A stretch of DNA of 64,000 nucleotides, taken from contig NZ_JANQOM010000038.1 of NCBI RefSeq assembly GCF_028289625.1, positions 1 to 64,000 of the forward strand, given 5' to 3'. This DNA comes from Winogradskyella sp. (GTDB taxonomy: Bacteria; Bacteroidota; Bacteroidia; Flavobacteriales; Flavobacteriaceae). Positions 34,392 through 41,937 of the stretch are shown here, in pieces. Every line of letters begins with the position of its first letter. Within the stretch, counting starts at the first letter, position 1. The position numbers and the translations under genes are program-made. The notes under the pieces were generated by a model. The model ran no database searches. It saw only the letters and a program-made list of their open reading frames with translations, and was not told where the DNA came from.

Positions 34392-34472
34392 CAAATATCC
34401 GACACAATGGAAGATTTTTAAAACACGAACGACCGAATTGTAATTTTTTAATGACGAATTGTATTTTTTTGA
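34392..34472 (-). promoter_or_regulatory. Candidate promoter and LytTR operator of the two-component operon
   Basis: On the minus strand a near-consensus box GATATTTG (34392-34399) is about 20 nt before the DUF2141 start. Upstream lie two direct repeats TACAATTCG (plus-strand CGAATTGTA at 34434 and 34455), exactly 21 bp apart, each preceded in the sense direction by A-tracts, so 15 of 16 positions match. The spacing and length equal those of known LytTR sites (AgrA/ComE type), and the location, about 50-80 nt upstream of the expected start, suits an activator. Confidence 0.6.
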
Positions 34473-34555
34473 AAAGTCCCTCTAAAAAAGAGTAACTTAG
34501 TATGCCTTTTCGCTACTTATAGATTATCTCAACCTATTAAAAAAACCAATCAAAA

Positions 34556-36361
34556 ATGAAGAAGTATATTTTCAGCATTACCCTTATCCTATTTGTATTT
34601 ATAGCCTTTGCACAAACCGATAAGCGTCTTAAAGGCATCGAAAAACAGTTCAATTTGGTATTAGAAACGACTAAAGCCTCAGGGTTTGCAGTGGCTATAG
34701 TGGAAGGCGACAAAGTCATCTATACCAAAGGTTTTGGTTATGCCGATTATGAAAATAAAGTGCCTGCTGATGCCAATACTTTGTTTGCTATAGGTTCATC
34801 CACAAAGGCTTTTACCTCTGCCTTACTTGGCATTCTACGAGAAAATGACAAACTGTCTTTTGATGACAGTCCCTTAGATTATGTCCCAGGATTGAAATTT
34901 TACAATGATGATATGAATAACACTATTATCATAAAGGATTTGATGCGCCACAGTACAGGCTTACCAAGACATGATGGTGCTTGGTATTTTTTCCCGACCC
35001 ACGATAAAGATACCTTGGTGGCACGAATGCAATATCAAGAACCGTTTACTGGAGTGCGCCAAAAATGGTACTACAATAACTTTGGCTTTTTATTACAAGG
35101 TGTTATTACCGAAAAAATTACAGGCAAATCCTGGGAGGATAATATTGAAGAACACTTCTTTAAACCTCTAGGGATGAATCGCTCTAACACCATGATTGAT
35201 GGTATGAAAAACGGCACTAATGTTGCTAAAGGGTATCGGTTAGATGAAGATCGAAACCTTATAAAAATGGACTACTATGATATTGCTGGGATGTCACCTG
35301 CAGGAAGCATCAATAGCAGTGTTAATGATATGAGCAAATGGTTAATACTCTGGGTCAACAAGGGAAAACATGGTGAGGAACAAATCATTCCTGAAGCTTA
35401 TGTAAAGGAAGCAATGAGTTCTCAAATGGTGGTCGCTGCCGGTTTTCCTACCGATGAATTACCAGGAGTACAGTATGCCAATTATGGTTATGGTTGGTTT
35501 TTACATTCGTACAAAGGGCATTATATGGTAGAACATGGTGGTAATATTGATGGCTTCTCCGCAAGTGTGGCTCTATATCCAACCGATAGCTTGGGCATCG
35601 TCGTCTTGGCCAATCAAAATGGCTCTGCGGTACCACGGCTGATTAGAAATATCGCTGCCGATCGTATGCTAAAGGTTGAAATCACCGAATGGGCAAAGAA
35701 ACATAAAGAAGACTTAGAAAAAGCACTTGAAGCTCAAAAAGAAGGCGAGGAGACCAATGAAACCTCCAATGTAAAAGGCACAAAACCTTCGCATATGTTG
35801 TCGGACTACACAGGGTCTTATGAAAACAAAGGTTATGGGCAGTTTGATATTGTGATGGAAAACGATTCGTTGTATGTCGAACTCGATAATAATCGCCAAT
35901 ACCTACACCATTATCATTACGACACTTTTGAACTCATTGATGTTAATGATGGTAAAGTTGATGAATCCCAAATTGGCAGTGCCTTAAAAGTAACCTTTAG
36001 CACCAACGTTGCGGGTGATATTGATTATCTCAAAGCGAATATTGAACCCTTAACCGACGCTATTGCCTTTAAACGCACGCCCAACAGTATCGATGTCGAT
36101 GCCAAAACTTTAGAGCAATATGTAGGGCAATACGATTTAATGGGTACTGAAATTAAAGTATACATTAAAGATGAAAATGTCTTATACGCTTTTGTGCCAG
36201 GGCAACCCGAATATGAGTTGGTACCAACAGCCGAACATAAATTTAATATCAAGGTCTTAGAAGGCTTTAAAATAGAGTTTATAGATACTGATGGTAAAAT
36301 TGATCAGGTGAAGTTTATACAACCCAATGGAACGTTTGTGGCGAAGCGGAAGAGAGAATAA
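34556..36361 (+). CDS. Serine hydrolase, class C beta-lactamase/PBP4B fold, with C-terminal accessory domains
   Basis: 601 residues with a signal peptide (IFSITLILFVFIAFAQ). The beta-lactamase core is complete: SSTKAFTSALLG (Ser-x-x-Lys), YNNFGF (Tyr-x-Asn) and HGGNIDGF (HGG, the KTG equivalent). After residue 390 an EAQKEGEETNETSN linker leads to two DUF3471-like beta domains (SDYTGSYENKGYGQFDIV; EQYVGQYDLMGTEIKVYI). Such proteins are D-amino-acid peptidases or esterases more often than true beta-lactamases. It is divergent from the LytTR operon and shares the 184-nt control region with it, so co-regulation is possible. Confidence 0.92.
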   Translation: MKKYIFSITLILFVFIAFAQTDKRLKGIEKQFNLVLETTKASGFAVAIVEGDKVIYTKGFGYADYENKVPADANTLFAIGSSTKAFTSALLGILRENDKLSFDDSPLDYVPGLKFYNDDMNNTIIIKDLMRHSTGLPRHDGAWYFFPTHDKDTLVARMQYQEPFTGVRQKWYYNNFGFLLQGVITEKITGKSWEDNIEEHFFKPLGMNRSNTMIDGMKNGTNVAKGYRLDEDRNLIKMDYYDIAGMSPAGSINSSVNDMSKWLILWVNKGKHGEEQIIPEAYVKEAMSSQMVVAAGFPTDELPGVQYANYGYGWFLHSYKGHYMVEHGGNIDGFSASVALYPTDSLGIVVLANQNGSAVPRLIRNIAADRMLKVEITEWAKKHKEDLEKALEAQKEGEETNETSNVKGTKPSHMLSDYTGSYENKGYGQFDIVMENDSLYVELDNNRQYLHHYHYDTFELIDVNDGKVDESQIGSALKVTFSTNVAGDIDYLKANIEPLTDAIAFKRTPNSIDVDAKTLEQYVGQYDLMGTEIKVYIKDENVLYAFVPGQPEYELVPTAEHKFNIKVLEGFKIEFIDTDGKIDQVKFIQPNGTFVAKRKRE

Positions 36362-36369
36362 TTGATAAA

Positions 36370-36393
36370 AAAACCATCCTCTCGGATGGTTTT
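36370..36393. terminator. Bidirectional terminator between the serine hydrolase and ndk
   Basis: A perfect 10-bp stem AAAACCATCC / GGATGGTTTT with the 4-nt loop TCTC, flanked by A-run and T-run. It serves both convergent genes. Confidence 0.85.
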
Positions 36394-36419
36394 CCTAATA
36401 TCATATTTATTTCAATGCC

Positions 36420-36839
36420 TTAAAACATCTCTCTACCAGAGAAGTGAAACGCGCCCTCAATAGCTGCATTTTCGTCGCTATCACTACCATGTACCGCATT
36501 TTCACCAATAGACGCTGCATATAATTTACGAATCGTACCTTCAGCCGCTTCTGCAGGATTGGTAGCACCAATTAAGGTCCTAAAATCCTCAACCGCATTG
36601 TCTTTTTCTAAAATCGCAGCGACGATGGGACCACGAGTCATATATTCTACAAGTTCAGGAAAGAACGGACGTTCTTTATGAATGGCATAAAATTCCTGGG
36701 CATCTGCCTTGGTCATTTGCGTTAACTTCATGGCCACGATTCTAAATCCTGAAGCTGTAATTTTTTCTATAATTGCGCCAATGTGTCCTTTTTCAACAGC
36801 ATCTGGCTTTAACATTGTAAATGTTTTGTTAGTTACCAT
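36420..36839 (-). CDS. ndk: Nucleoside-diphosphate kinase
   Basis: 139 residues, usual NDK size. [56 protein letters not shown] and the catalytic His in [15 protein letters not shown] are all present. It transfers gamma-phosphate among nucleoside di- and triphosphates via phospho-histidine. Upstream is a good flavobacterial promoter. Confidence 0.97.
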   Translation of the reverse strand: MVTNKTFTMLKPDAVEKGHIGAIIEKITASGFRIVAMKLTQMTKADAQEFYAIHKERPFFPELVEYMTRGPIVAAILEKDNAVEDFRTLIGATNPAEAAEGTIRKLYAASIGENAVHGSDSDENAAIEGAFHFSGREMF

Positions 36840-36893
36840 GGGTCATTTTTTAATTGTTCGCCTTCGCAAAAAACGCTTCTGCGAATGAATTCG

Positions 36894-36923
36894 CAAAAAT
36901 AATGCATTTCTTTAATTTATCAA
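36894..36923 (-). promoter_or_regulatory. Flavobacterial promoter of ndk
   Basis: On the minus strand TTG (plus CAA, 36921-36923), 19 nt spacer, then TATTTTTG (plus CAAAAATA, 36894-36901). This fits the Bacteroidota sigma-ABfr consensus TTG-N19-TAnnTTTG. The leader to the ndk start is about 50 nt and includes GCGAA/TTCGC inverted repeats. Confidence 0.6.
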
Positions 36924-36949
36924 GCCAAGCATTTATTAAATTATTGTTA

Positions 36950-37440
36950 GAAACGCTAGGGCAGTTCGGGTGTCCTGAAACGTCAAGATGTACTACAACC
37001 CTTCGACTGCCTGTCCATCGTATAAGACTTTGGAAGCCGTGGCGCTTAGGGCAGGCAATCTCAGTGTGACAAATATTGTCATGTCGAACCTTGTGTGAGA
37101 CATCACATCATATAGTATCTAACAGGACAAAAACAATGCTATTCAGCTACACTTAACATGCGATTTCTCATCGCTCATAATTTGTATTTCGCTCTGTCGA
37201 AATGACCAAACTTGTCTTCTTGAACACTTTGACTGCCTGTCTACCGTACGAGACTTTGAAAGGCGTGGCGCTATGCCTAACAAAAATCACTCAAAGTAAA
37301 GCTTATCTTTCATTCCTGCGTCCGCGTTCACTAGAGCTTTAGCGGAGGCACAAGGCAGGAATCTATAAGATAAATCAAATGTGGACTCCGCCAGGCCACG
37401 AGAACCTCAGCCTTCGTGCGGAATGACAGTCAGACCAAAA
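36950..37440. repeat. Cluster of rearranged dispersed repeats in the ndk-DHH gap
   Basis: The 666-nt gap between ndk and the DHH gene has no gene. It holds at least three partial copies of the GTCAT-ended element: about 36980-37070 (CCTTCGACTGCCTGTC, GACTTTGGAAG, GTGTGACAA), 37078-37206 (GTCATGTCGAAC ... CTGTCGAAATGAC, with GAGACATCACATC inside) and 37212-37280 (TTGAACACTTTGACTGCCTGTC, GACTTTGAAAGGCGTGGCGC). After these come a CATTCCTGCGTCCGC ... GGCAGGAATC palindrome (about 37310-37362) and a GTGCGGAATGACAG end (about 37416-37430). Nested insertion or recombination is likely. Confidence 0.75.
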
Positions 37441-37505
37441 CTCATTGTCTTAATTTCCTATTAAAACCATTTTCAAAAACCCTAAAAATTGTATCTTCGT
37501 CCACT

Positions 37506-38525
37506 ATGATTAAGGCACAAATTGCGGAGATAAAAGAACTTTTAGCAACACCAAAACATATTGTCGTTGTTCCACACAAAAATCCTGATGGTGATGCCAT
37601 GGGTTCTACCTTAGGGCTATATCAGTATTTAAAGGCTTACAATCACAGTGTGGTTGTTATTGCTCCAAACGATTATCCTGATTTTTTAAAATGGTTGCCA
37701 GGTAATGATTCGGTTTTAATTTTTGAAAGCCATGAAGAAGACAGTGAAGCTTTAATCCATAACGCCAACCTCATATTCACCTTAGACTTTAACGCTTTGC
37801 ATCGTACTGGTGGTATGACCGAAGTTTTGGAAAATTCTAAGGCTACTAAGATTATGATTGATCATCATCAACAACCAGATGATTATGCCAAATACACCTA
37901 TTCGGATGCCGGCATGTCTTCGACATGTGAAATGATTTACAATTTCATTGAATTCTTAGGCGACCTAGACAAAATAGATAGCACCATTGCCACCTGTTTG
38001 TACGCTGGCATTATGACGGATACTGGTTCATTTCGTTTTCCGTCAACCACAGGTAGAACTCATGAAATTGTCGGTGACCTAATTGCCAAAGGTGCCAATA
38101 ATGCTGAGATTCATAATAATGTTTTTGATACGAATAGTTACAGTCGATTACAACTTCTGGGAAGAGCGATGCAAAACCTTAAGGTAATTCCAGAATTACG
38201 TACCGCTTATATTACCTTATCCCAAGCTGAATTGGACGAATTCAACTTTAAAAAAGGTGATACCGAGGGTTTTGTCAATTATGGCTTATCCTTAAAGGGT
38301 ATTATCTTTGCCGCCATCTTCATTGAAAATCAACAAGAGAACATTGTAAAGGTATCGTTACGAAGCAAAGGCTCATTTTCGGTGAACCAATTTTCGAGAG
38401 CACATTTTAGTGGTGGTGGTCACGATAATGCCGCTGGAGGACGTTCTGAAGATGGTTTAAAGACTACTGTTGATAAATTTATTAGTATATTACCACAATA
38501 TAAAGATGAATTGTCCCCAAAATGA
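37506..38525 (+). CDS. DHH-family phosphoesterase, NrnA-like (oligoribonuclease / pAp phosphatase)
   Basis: 339 residues from ATG 37506 (IKAQIAEIKELLATPKHIVV). The track start at 37416 lies in a repeat and is rejected. DHH motifs: PHKNPDGDAMGSTLGL (motif I), FTLDFNALHRTGG (II), MIDHHQQPDDY (III, DHH) and ATCLYAGIMTDTGSFRF (IV), then the DHHA1 domain with SGGGHDNAAGG. NrnA-type enzymes degrade short RNA oligomers and 3'-phosphoadenosine 5'-phosphate using Mn2+. A TATCTTCG-like box lies just before the start. It overlaps gldI by 4 nt. Confidence 0.92.
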   Translation: MIKAQIAEIKELLATPKHIVVVPHKNPDGDAMGSTLGLYQYLKAYNHSVVVIAPNDYPDFLKWLPGNDSVLIFESHEEDSEALIHNANLIFTLDFNALHRTGGMTEVLENSKATKIMIDHHQQPDDYAKYTYSDAGMSSTCEMIYNFIEFLGDLDKIDSTIATCLYAGIMTDTGSFRFPSTTGRTHEIVGDLIAKGANNAEIHNNVFDTNSYSRLQLLGRAMQNLKVIPELRTAYITLSQAELDEFNFKKGDTEGFVNYGLSLKGIIFAAIFIENQQENIVKVSLRSKGSFSVNQFSRAHFSGGGHDNAAGGRSEDGLKTTVDKFISILPQYKDELSPK

Positions 38526-39055
38526 AGCACCTACACTACATAATTTTATTAGCTTTAGTAGTTTTGAGCTGCAAATCGCCCGAAGCGCGAATGCCAGAAA
38601 CAGTTCAGTCGGGTTCATTCCTTAAAGAATCTGCAGAACGTAACAAAAAGCTCAATGAAAAAGAACAACTACTCATCCAAGACATCATAAAAAATAATCC
38701 TGAAACGAATTATATTGCTTCCGAAAGCGGTTTTTGGTATTACTATACTGTCAAAGTGGAAAACGATACTATTCAGCCAGAATTTGGTGATATTATTGAT
38801 TTTCGGTACAACATCGCTGACATCCATGGTAATGAAATTTATGCCGAAGCCCAAAAGACCTATGTCATGGATAAGCAAGAATTATTCACAGGTTTACGTG
38901 AAGGTCTAAAATTGATGAAACCCAAAGAAAGCGTCACCTTTATTTTCCCATCACAAAAGGCATATGGCTATTATGGTGATGACAATAAAATAGGAACAAA
39001 CGTTCCACTAATTTGCGAAGTAACATTAAATACTATAACACAAGAAAATGATTAA
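38522..39055 (+). CDS. gldI: Gliding motility-associated peptidyl-prolyl isomerase GldI
   Basis: 177 residues: lipoprotein signal with LVVLSC, then KSPEARMPETVQSGSF, ESAERNKKL and YIASESGFWYYY, which fit GldI of Flavobacterium johnsoniae as I recall it. The FKBP-type domain is short, with FGDIIDFRYN, FTGLREGLKLMKPKESVTFIFPS, AYGYYGDDNKIGTNVPLICEV. GldI is a periplasmic lipoprotein needed for gliding, probably by folding T9SS/gliding components. ATGA overlaps on both sides (4 nt with the DHH gene, 8 nt with the next isomerase) point to one operon. Confidence 0.93.
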   Translation: MKHLHYIILLALVVLSCKSPEARMPETVQSGSFLKESAERNKKLNEKEQLLIQDIIKNNPETNYIASESGFWYYYTVKVENDTIQPEFGDIIDFRYNIADIHGNEIYAEAQKTYVMDKQELFTGLREGLKLMKPKESVTFIFPSQKAYGYYGDDNKIGTNVPLICEVTLNTITQEND

Positions 39056-40247
39056 AAAAGCCCTTACAGCATTTGTTGTATTAGTCGTATTGGTAAGTAG
39101 CTCTTGCCAAGAACGTTATCCAGATTTAGAAGACGGACTTTATGCCGAAATTATAACAACCAAAGGTACGATGGTAGCCAAACTGCATTATGATAAAGTA
39201 CCAGTAACTGTAGCTAATTTTGTAGCCCTTGCAGAAGGCAACCACCCAATGGTAGAAGAAAAATACAAAGGCGAACCATTTTATGATAGTCTTACTTTTC
39301 ATAGAGTCATGGATAAATTCATGATTCAGGGAGGTGATCCTTTAGGCACTGGTGCTGGCACACCTGGATACCGATTTGCAGCTGATTTTAGTCCAGACTT
39401 AAAACACGATAAACCTGGTATTCTATCCATGGCCAATGCTGGAGGTATCAATACCAATGGCAGTCAGTTTTTCATTACTGAAGTACCTTATGAAAGAGGT
39501 GATTTCTATGACGCCAATGGTAATTTAAAACCTTGTGATCAACGCGGTGTAAGCTGTCATTCCGTTTTTGGTGAATTGGTTCAAGGACTAGAAGTTCAAG
39601 ATTCTATTTCTAATGTGAAAGTAGCCGTAAGAAATAAACCTGTAGAAGATGTAATCATTGAAAAAGTAAATATTATTAGAAAAGGAAAAGATGCCAAATT
39701 CTTTGATGCGCCAAAAGTATTTGAAGAAGAAATGCCTAAAGTAGAGGCTAATTTCAAATCCATAAGGGATGAAGCTAAAAAGAAAGCAGAAGCATTAGCA
39801 AAACAAGCCAAAATGGACTGGTTAAAGAAGAATGAAGAGCTTAATGGCCGTCGTATTGATTCACCAACAGGAATGGCTATGATTTTTACGCAGGAAGGTA
39901 ATGGTGTACAACCTAATGCCTCTCAACAAGTAAATATTGACTGTGCAGGTTATTTTGAAGACGGCACTTTGTTCTGGACGACCAGGAAAGACGTGGCAGA
40001 AAAGAACGGTAAATACGACCAACGCCAAGACGAAGCTGGTCAGTATGCACCTTTTGCAATGCCTTATAATGAAACTGCTAGACTAGTTGCTGGGTTTAGA
40101 GAAGCCATGTTAAATATGAAAGTTGGAGATAAAGCAAGAGTGTTTATCCCTTATTATTTAGGCTATGGAGATGCAGGTAGACCACCTTTAATTCCAGGGA
40201 GAACAAACCTTGTATTTGATATTGAATTGGTGAGTATTAAAGAGTAA
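39048..40247 (+). CDS. Lipoprotein with fused cyclophilin and FKBP peptidyl-prolyl isomerase domains
   Basis: 399 residues. Lipobox SSSC at the N-terminus. The cyclophilin domain (about 30-205) has FHRVMDKFMIQGGDP, SMANAGGINTNGSQFFIT and SVFGELVQGLEVQD. A charged helical linker follows (PKVEANFKSIRDEAKKKAEALAKQAK), then an FKBP domain (about 280-399) ending VGDKARVFIPYYLGYGDAGRPPLIPGRTNLVFDIELV. It presumably catalyses prolyl isomerisation of exported proteins at the periplasmic membrane face, alongside GldI encoded directly upstream. Confidence 0.92.
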   Translation: MIKKALTAFVVLVVLVSSSCQERYPDLEDGLYAEIITTKGTMVAKLHYDKVPVTVANFVALAEGNHPMVEEKYKGEPFYDSLTFHRVMDKFMIQGGDPLGTGAGTPGYRFAADFSPDLKHDKPGILSMANAGGINTNGSQFFITEVPYERGDFYDANGNLKPCDQRGVSCHSVFGELVQGLEVQDSISNVKVAVRNKPVEDVIIEKVNIIRKGKDAKFFDAPKVFEEEMPKVEANFKSIRDEAKKKAEALAKQAKMDWLKKNEELNGRRIDSPTGMAMIFTQEGNGVQPNASQQVNIDCAGYFEDGTLFWTTRKDVAEKNGKYDQRQDEAGQYAPFAMPYNETARLVAGFREAMLNMKVGDKARVFIPYYLGYGDAGRPPLIPGRTNLVFDIELVSIKE

Positions 40248-40266
40248 TCTCTTAAATATAAACAAC

Positions 40267-40314
40267 AAAAAGGCAGCTACACATCGACTACGCTTAGTGA
40301 CTAGCTGCCTTTTT
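40267..40314 (+). terminator. Hairpin terminator after the gldI operon
   Basis: A 13-bp perfect stem AAAAAGGCAGCTA (40267-40279) and TAGCTGCCTTTTT (40302-40314) with a 22-nt loop, ending in a T-run. Confidence 0.8.
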
Positions 40315-40334
40315 GGTTACTGAAATCCAAATGT

Positions 40335-40402
40335 GTCATGCTGAATGAAGTTCAGCATTTCATATTTAAAGCTTCGAGATTCTGAAATAAATTCAGAATG
40401 AC
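40335..40402. repeat. Short GTCAT-ended inverted-repeat element
   Basis: 68 bp between GTCATGCTGAAT and ATTCAGAATGAC, which are 11/12 inverted repeats. Inside, each end folds on itself (CTGAAtgaaGTTCAG; TTCTGAAataaATTCAGAA). The GTCAT...ATGAC frame is shared with the larger elements at 17514, 28240 and 37078, so it may be a minimal member of the same superfamily. Confidence 0.7.
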
Positions 40403-40411
40403 AAAGTGATT

Positions 40412-41875
40412 TTAATTTTTTTGGGGAATGTGCTCTAAAATCTCGAGAACAAACTCCCAATATTTCTGAGCAGAAGATATTTGGGCACGTTCGTCTGGTG
40501 AATGTGCACCTTTAATATTTGGCCCGAAACTAATCATATCCATATCTGGATAATTCTGCCCTAGAATGCCACACTCTAAACCAGCATGACAAGCGGCCAC
40601 ATGAGGCTTCTCACCATTATTTAAACGTTCATAAATCGGTACCATAACTTTCAAAATCGCCGAATCCATATTTGGCGCCCAACCAGGATAGCTTCCTGAA
40701 AATTCAACATCACATCCAGCCAATTCAAAAGTAGACTTAAGCGCATTAGCTAAATCCATTTTTGAGGATTCTACAGAGCTACGTGTTAAACAGCCAACTT
40801 TTATTCCGCCATCTTTAATAACAACTCGTGCAATATTATTGGACGTTTCTACCAAATCAGGAATATCCGGACTCATACGATACACACCATTATGTGCCGC
40901 ATACAAAGCTTTAAGGATGTGCTCTTGAGCTTCAAATGGCATTACGGTTTTAGGCAAATCGGTTGCAGTGAACACCATCTCTAAGTCTGGCTCCATGGTT
41001 TTCAGTTCTTTCTTAATCGTTTTAGATAACGAATTCAAAACATTTAGTAGCAATTCTTCTTTATCAGCTCTAAAAACAACTACTGAAACACTCTCTCTAG
41101 GAATCGCATTGCGTAAACTTCCACCATCAATTTCAGCAATTTTAATATCTTCGATAACGGCATATAGCAAACGATTCATAATCTTATTGGCATTTCCCAA
41201 ACCTTCGTGAATTTGCATACCTGAATGCCCTCCTTGCAAACCTTTAACTTCGATTTTATAAGCTTTCATCCCCTCGATTGAAATAGGTTCAGGGTTATAA
41301 GCTCCTCTTGCTGTGATGTCGATACCACCAGCACAACCCACTCCGATTTCGTTATCTTCTTCAGTATCTAAATTCAATAGAATTTCACCTTTTAACAAAC
41401 CACCTTTTAAACCCATAGCACCTGTCATACCAGTTTCTTCATCAATCGTAAATAAGGCTTCCAAGTCTGGATGTGCTATGGCATCACTTTCTAAAATTGC
41501 CATAATCGTTGCGACTCCCAAACCGTTATCTGCACCAAGTGTAGTCCCTCTAGCTTTTACCCAATCACCATCAATATACATCTCTATACCTTGGGTATCA
41601 AAATCAAAAACCGTATCATTATTTTTTTGATGTACCATATCTAAATGCGACTGCATCACAATGGGTTTTCTGTCTTCCATACCTTTGGTCGCTGGTTTTC
41701 TAATAATGACGTTACCTACCTCATCTTCTATAGTTTCCAAACCTAGGCGCTCTCCAAAATCTTTCATGAATTTGATAACGCGTTCCTCTTTTTTTGAAGG
41801 ACGAGGTATGGCGTTTAAATCTGCAAATTTATTCCAAAGTGCTTTGGGTTCTAATGTTCTTATTTCTGAGCTCAT
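40412..41875 (-). CDS. pepD: Aminoacyl-histidine dipeptidase (Xaa-His dipeptidase, M20)
   Basis: 487 residues from ATG 41875 (SSEIRTLEPKALWNKFADLN); the track start at 41914 extends into the promoter and is rejected. Di-zinc M20 motifs are VMQSHLDMVHQ, LGADNGLGVA (bridging Asp) and LFTIDEETGMTGA (catalytic Glu and ligand). GVGCAGGIDI, GGHSGMQIHEG in the lid domain and the terminal GPNIKGAHSPDERAQI complete the family. It is cytosolic and cleaves carnosine-like and other dipeptides. Confidence 0.95.
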   Translation of the reverse strand: MSSEIRTLEPKALWNKFADLNAIPRPSKKEERVIKFMKDFGERLGLETIEDEVGNVIIRKPATKGMEDRKPIVMQSHLDMVHQKNNDTVFDFDTQGIEMYIDGDWVKARGTTLGADNGLGVATIMAILESDAIAHPDLEALFTIDEETGMTGAMGLKGGLLKGEILLNLDTEEDNEIGVGCAGGIDITARGAYNPEPISIEGMKAYKIEVKGLQGGHSGMQIHEGLGNANKIMNRLLYAVIEDIKIAEIDGGSLRNAIPRESVSVVVFRADKEELLLNVLNSLSKTIKKELKTMEPDLEMVFTATDLPKTVMPFEAQEHILKALYAAHNGVYRMSPDIPDLVETSNNIARVVIKDGGIKVGCLTRSSVESSKMDLANALKSTFELAGCDVEFSGSYPGWAPNMDSAILKVMVPIYERLNNGEKPHVAACHAGLECGILGQNYPDMDMISFGPNIKGAHSPDERAQISSAQKYWEFVLEILEHIPQKN

Positions 41876-41895
41876 ATTGATTATTTTTAGGTATA

Positions 41896-41933
41896 CAAAA
41901 ATACAAAAAGACACATGATTTTTTCTATTTTTG
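41896..41933. promoter_or_regulatory. Back-to-back promoters for pepD and the DUF3810 gene
   Basis: Only 62 nt separate the divergent starts. On plus, TATTTTTG (41926-41933) fits the flavobacterial -7 box; on minus, TATTTTTG (plus CAAAAATA, 41896-41903) does too. The plus box ends 4 nt before the DUF3810 ATG, implying a leaderless transcript. The -33 TTG elements are not convincing. Confidence 0.5.
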
Positions 41934-41937
41934 AACC

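Noticed and set aside
34556-36361. Calling the serine hydrolases true beta-lactamases
   Set aside because: The SxxK/YxN/HGG triad is shared by peptidases and esterases, and large C-terminal beta domains argue against a dedicated resistance enzyme.
37416-37505. 30-residue N-terminal extension of the DHH protein
   Set aside because: Encoded by a GTGCGGAATGACAG repeat end; family start is at 37506.
41313-41918. Plus-strand ORFs (105 and 85 aa) opposite pepD
   Set aside because: Shadows of the pepD reading frame; repeated Pro/Ser composition, no recognisable domain.
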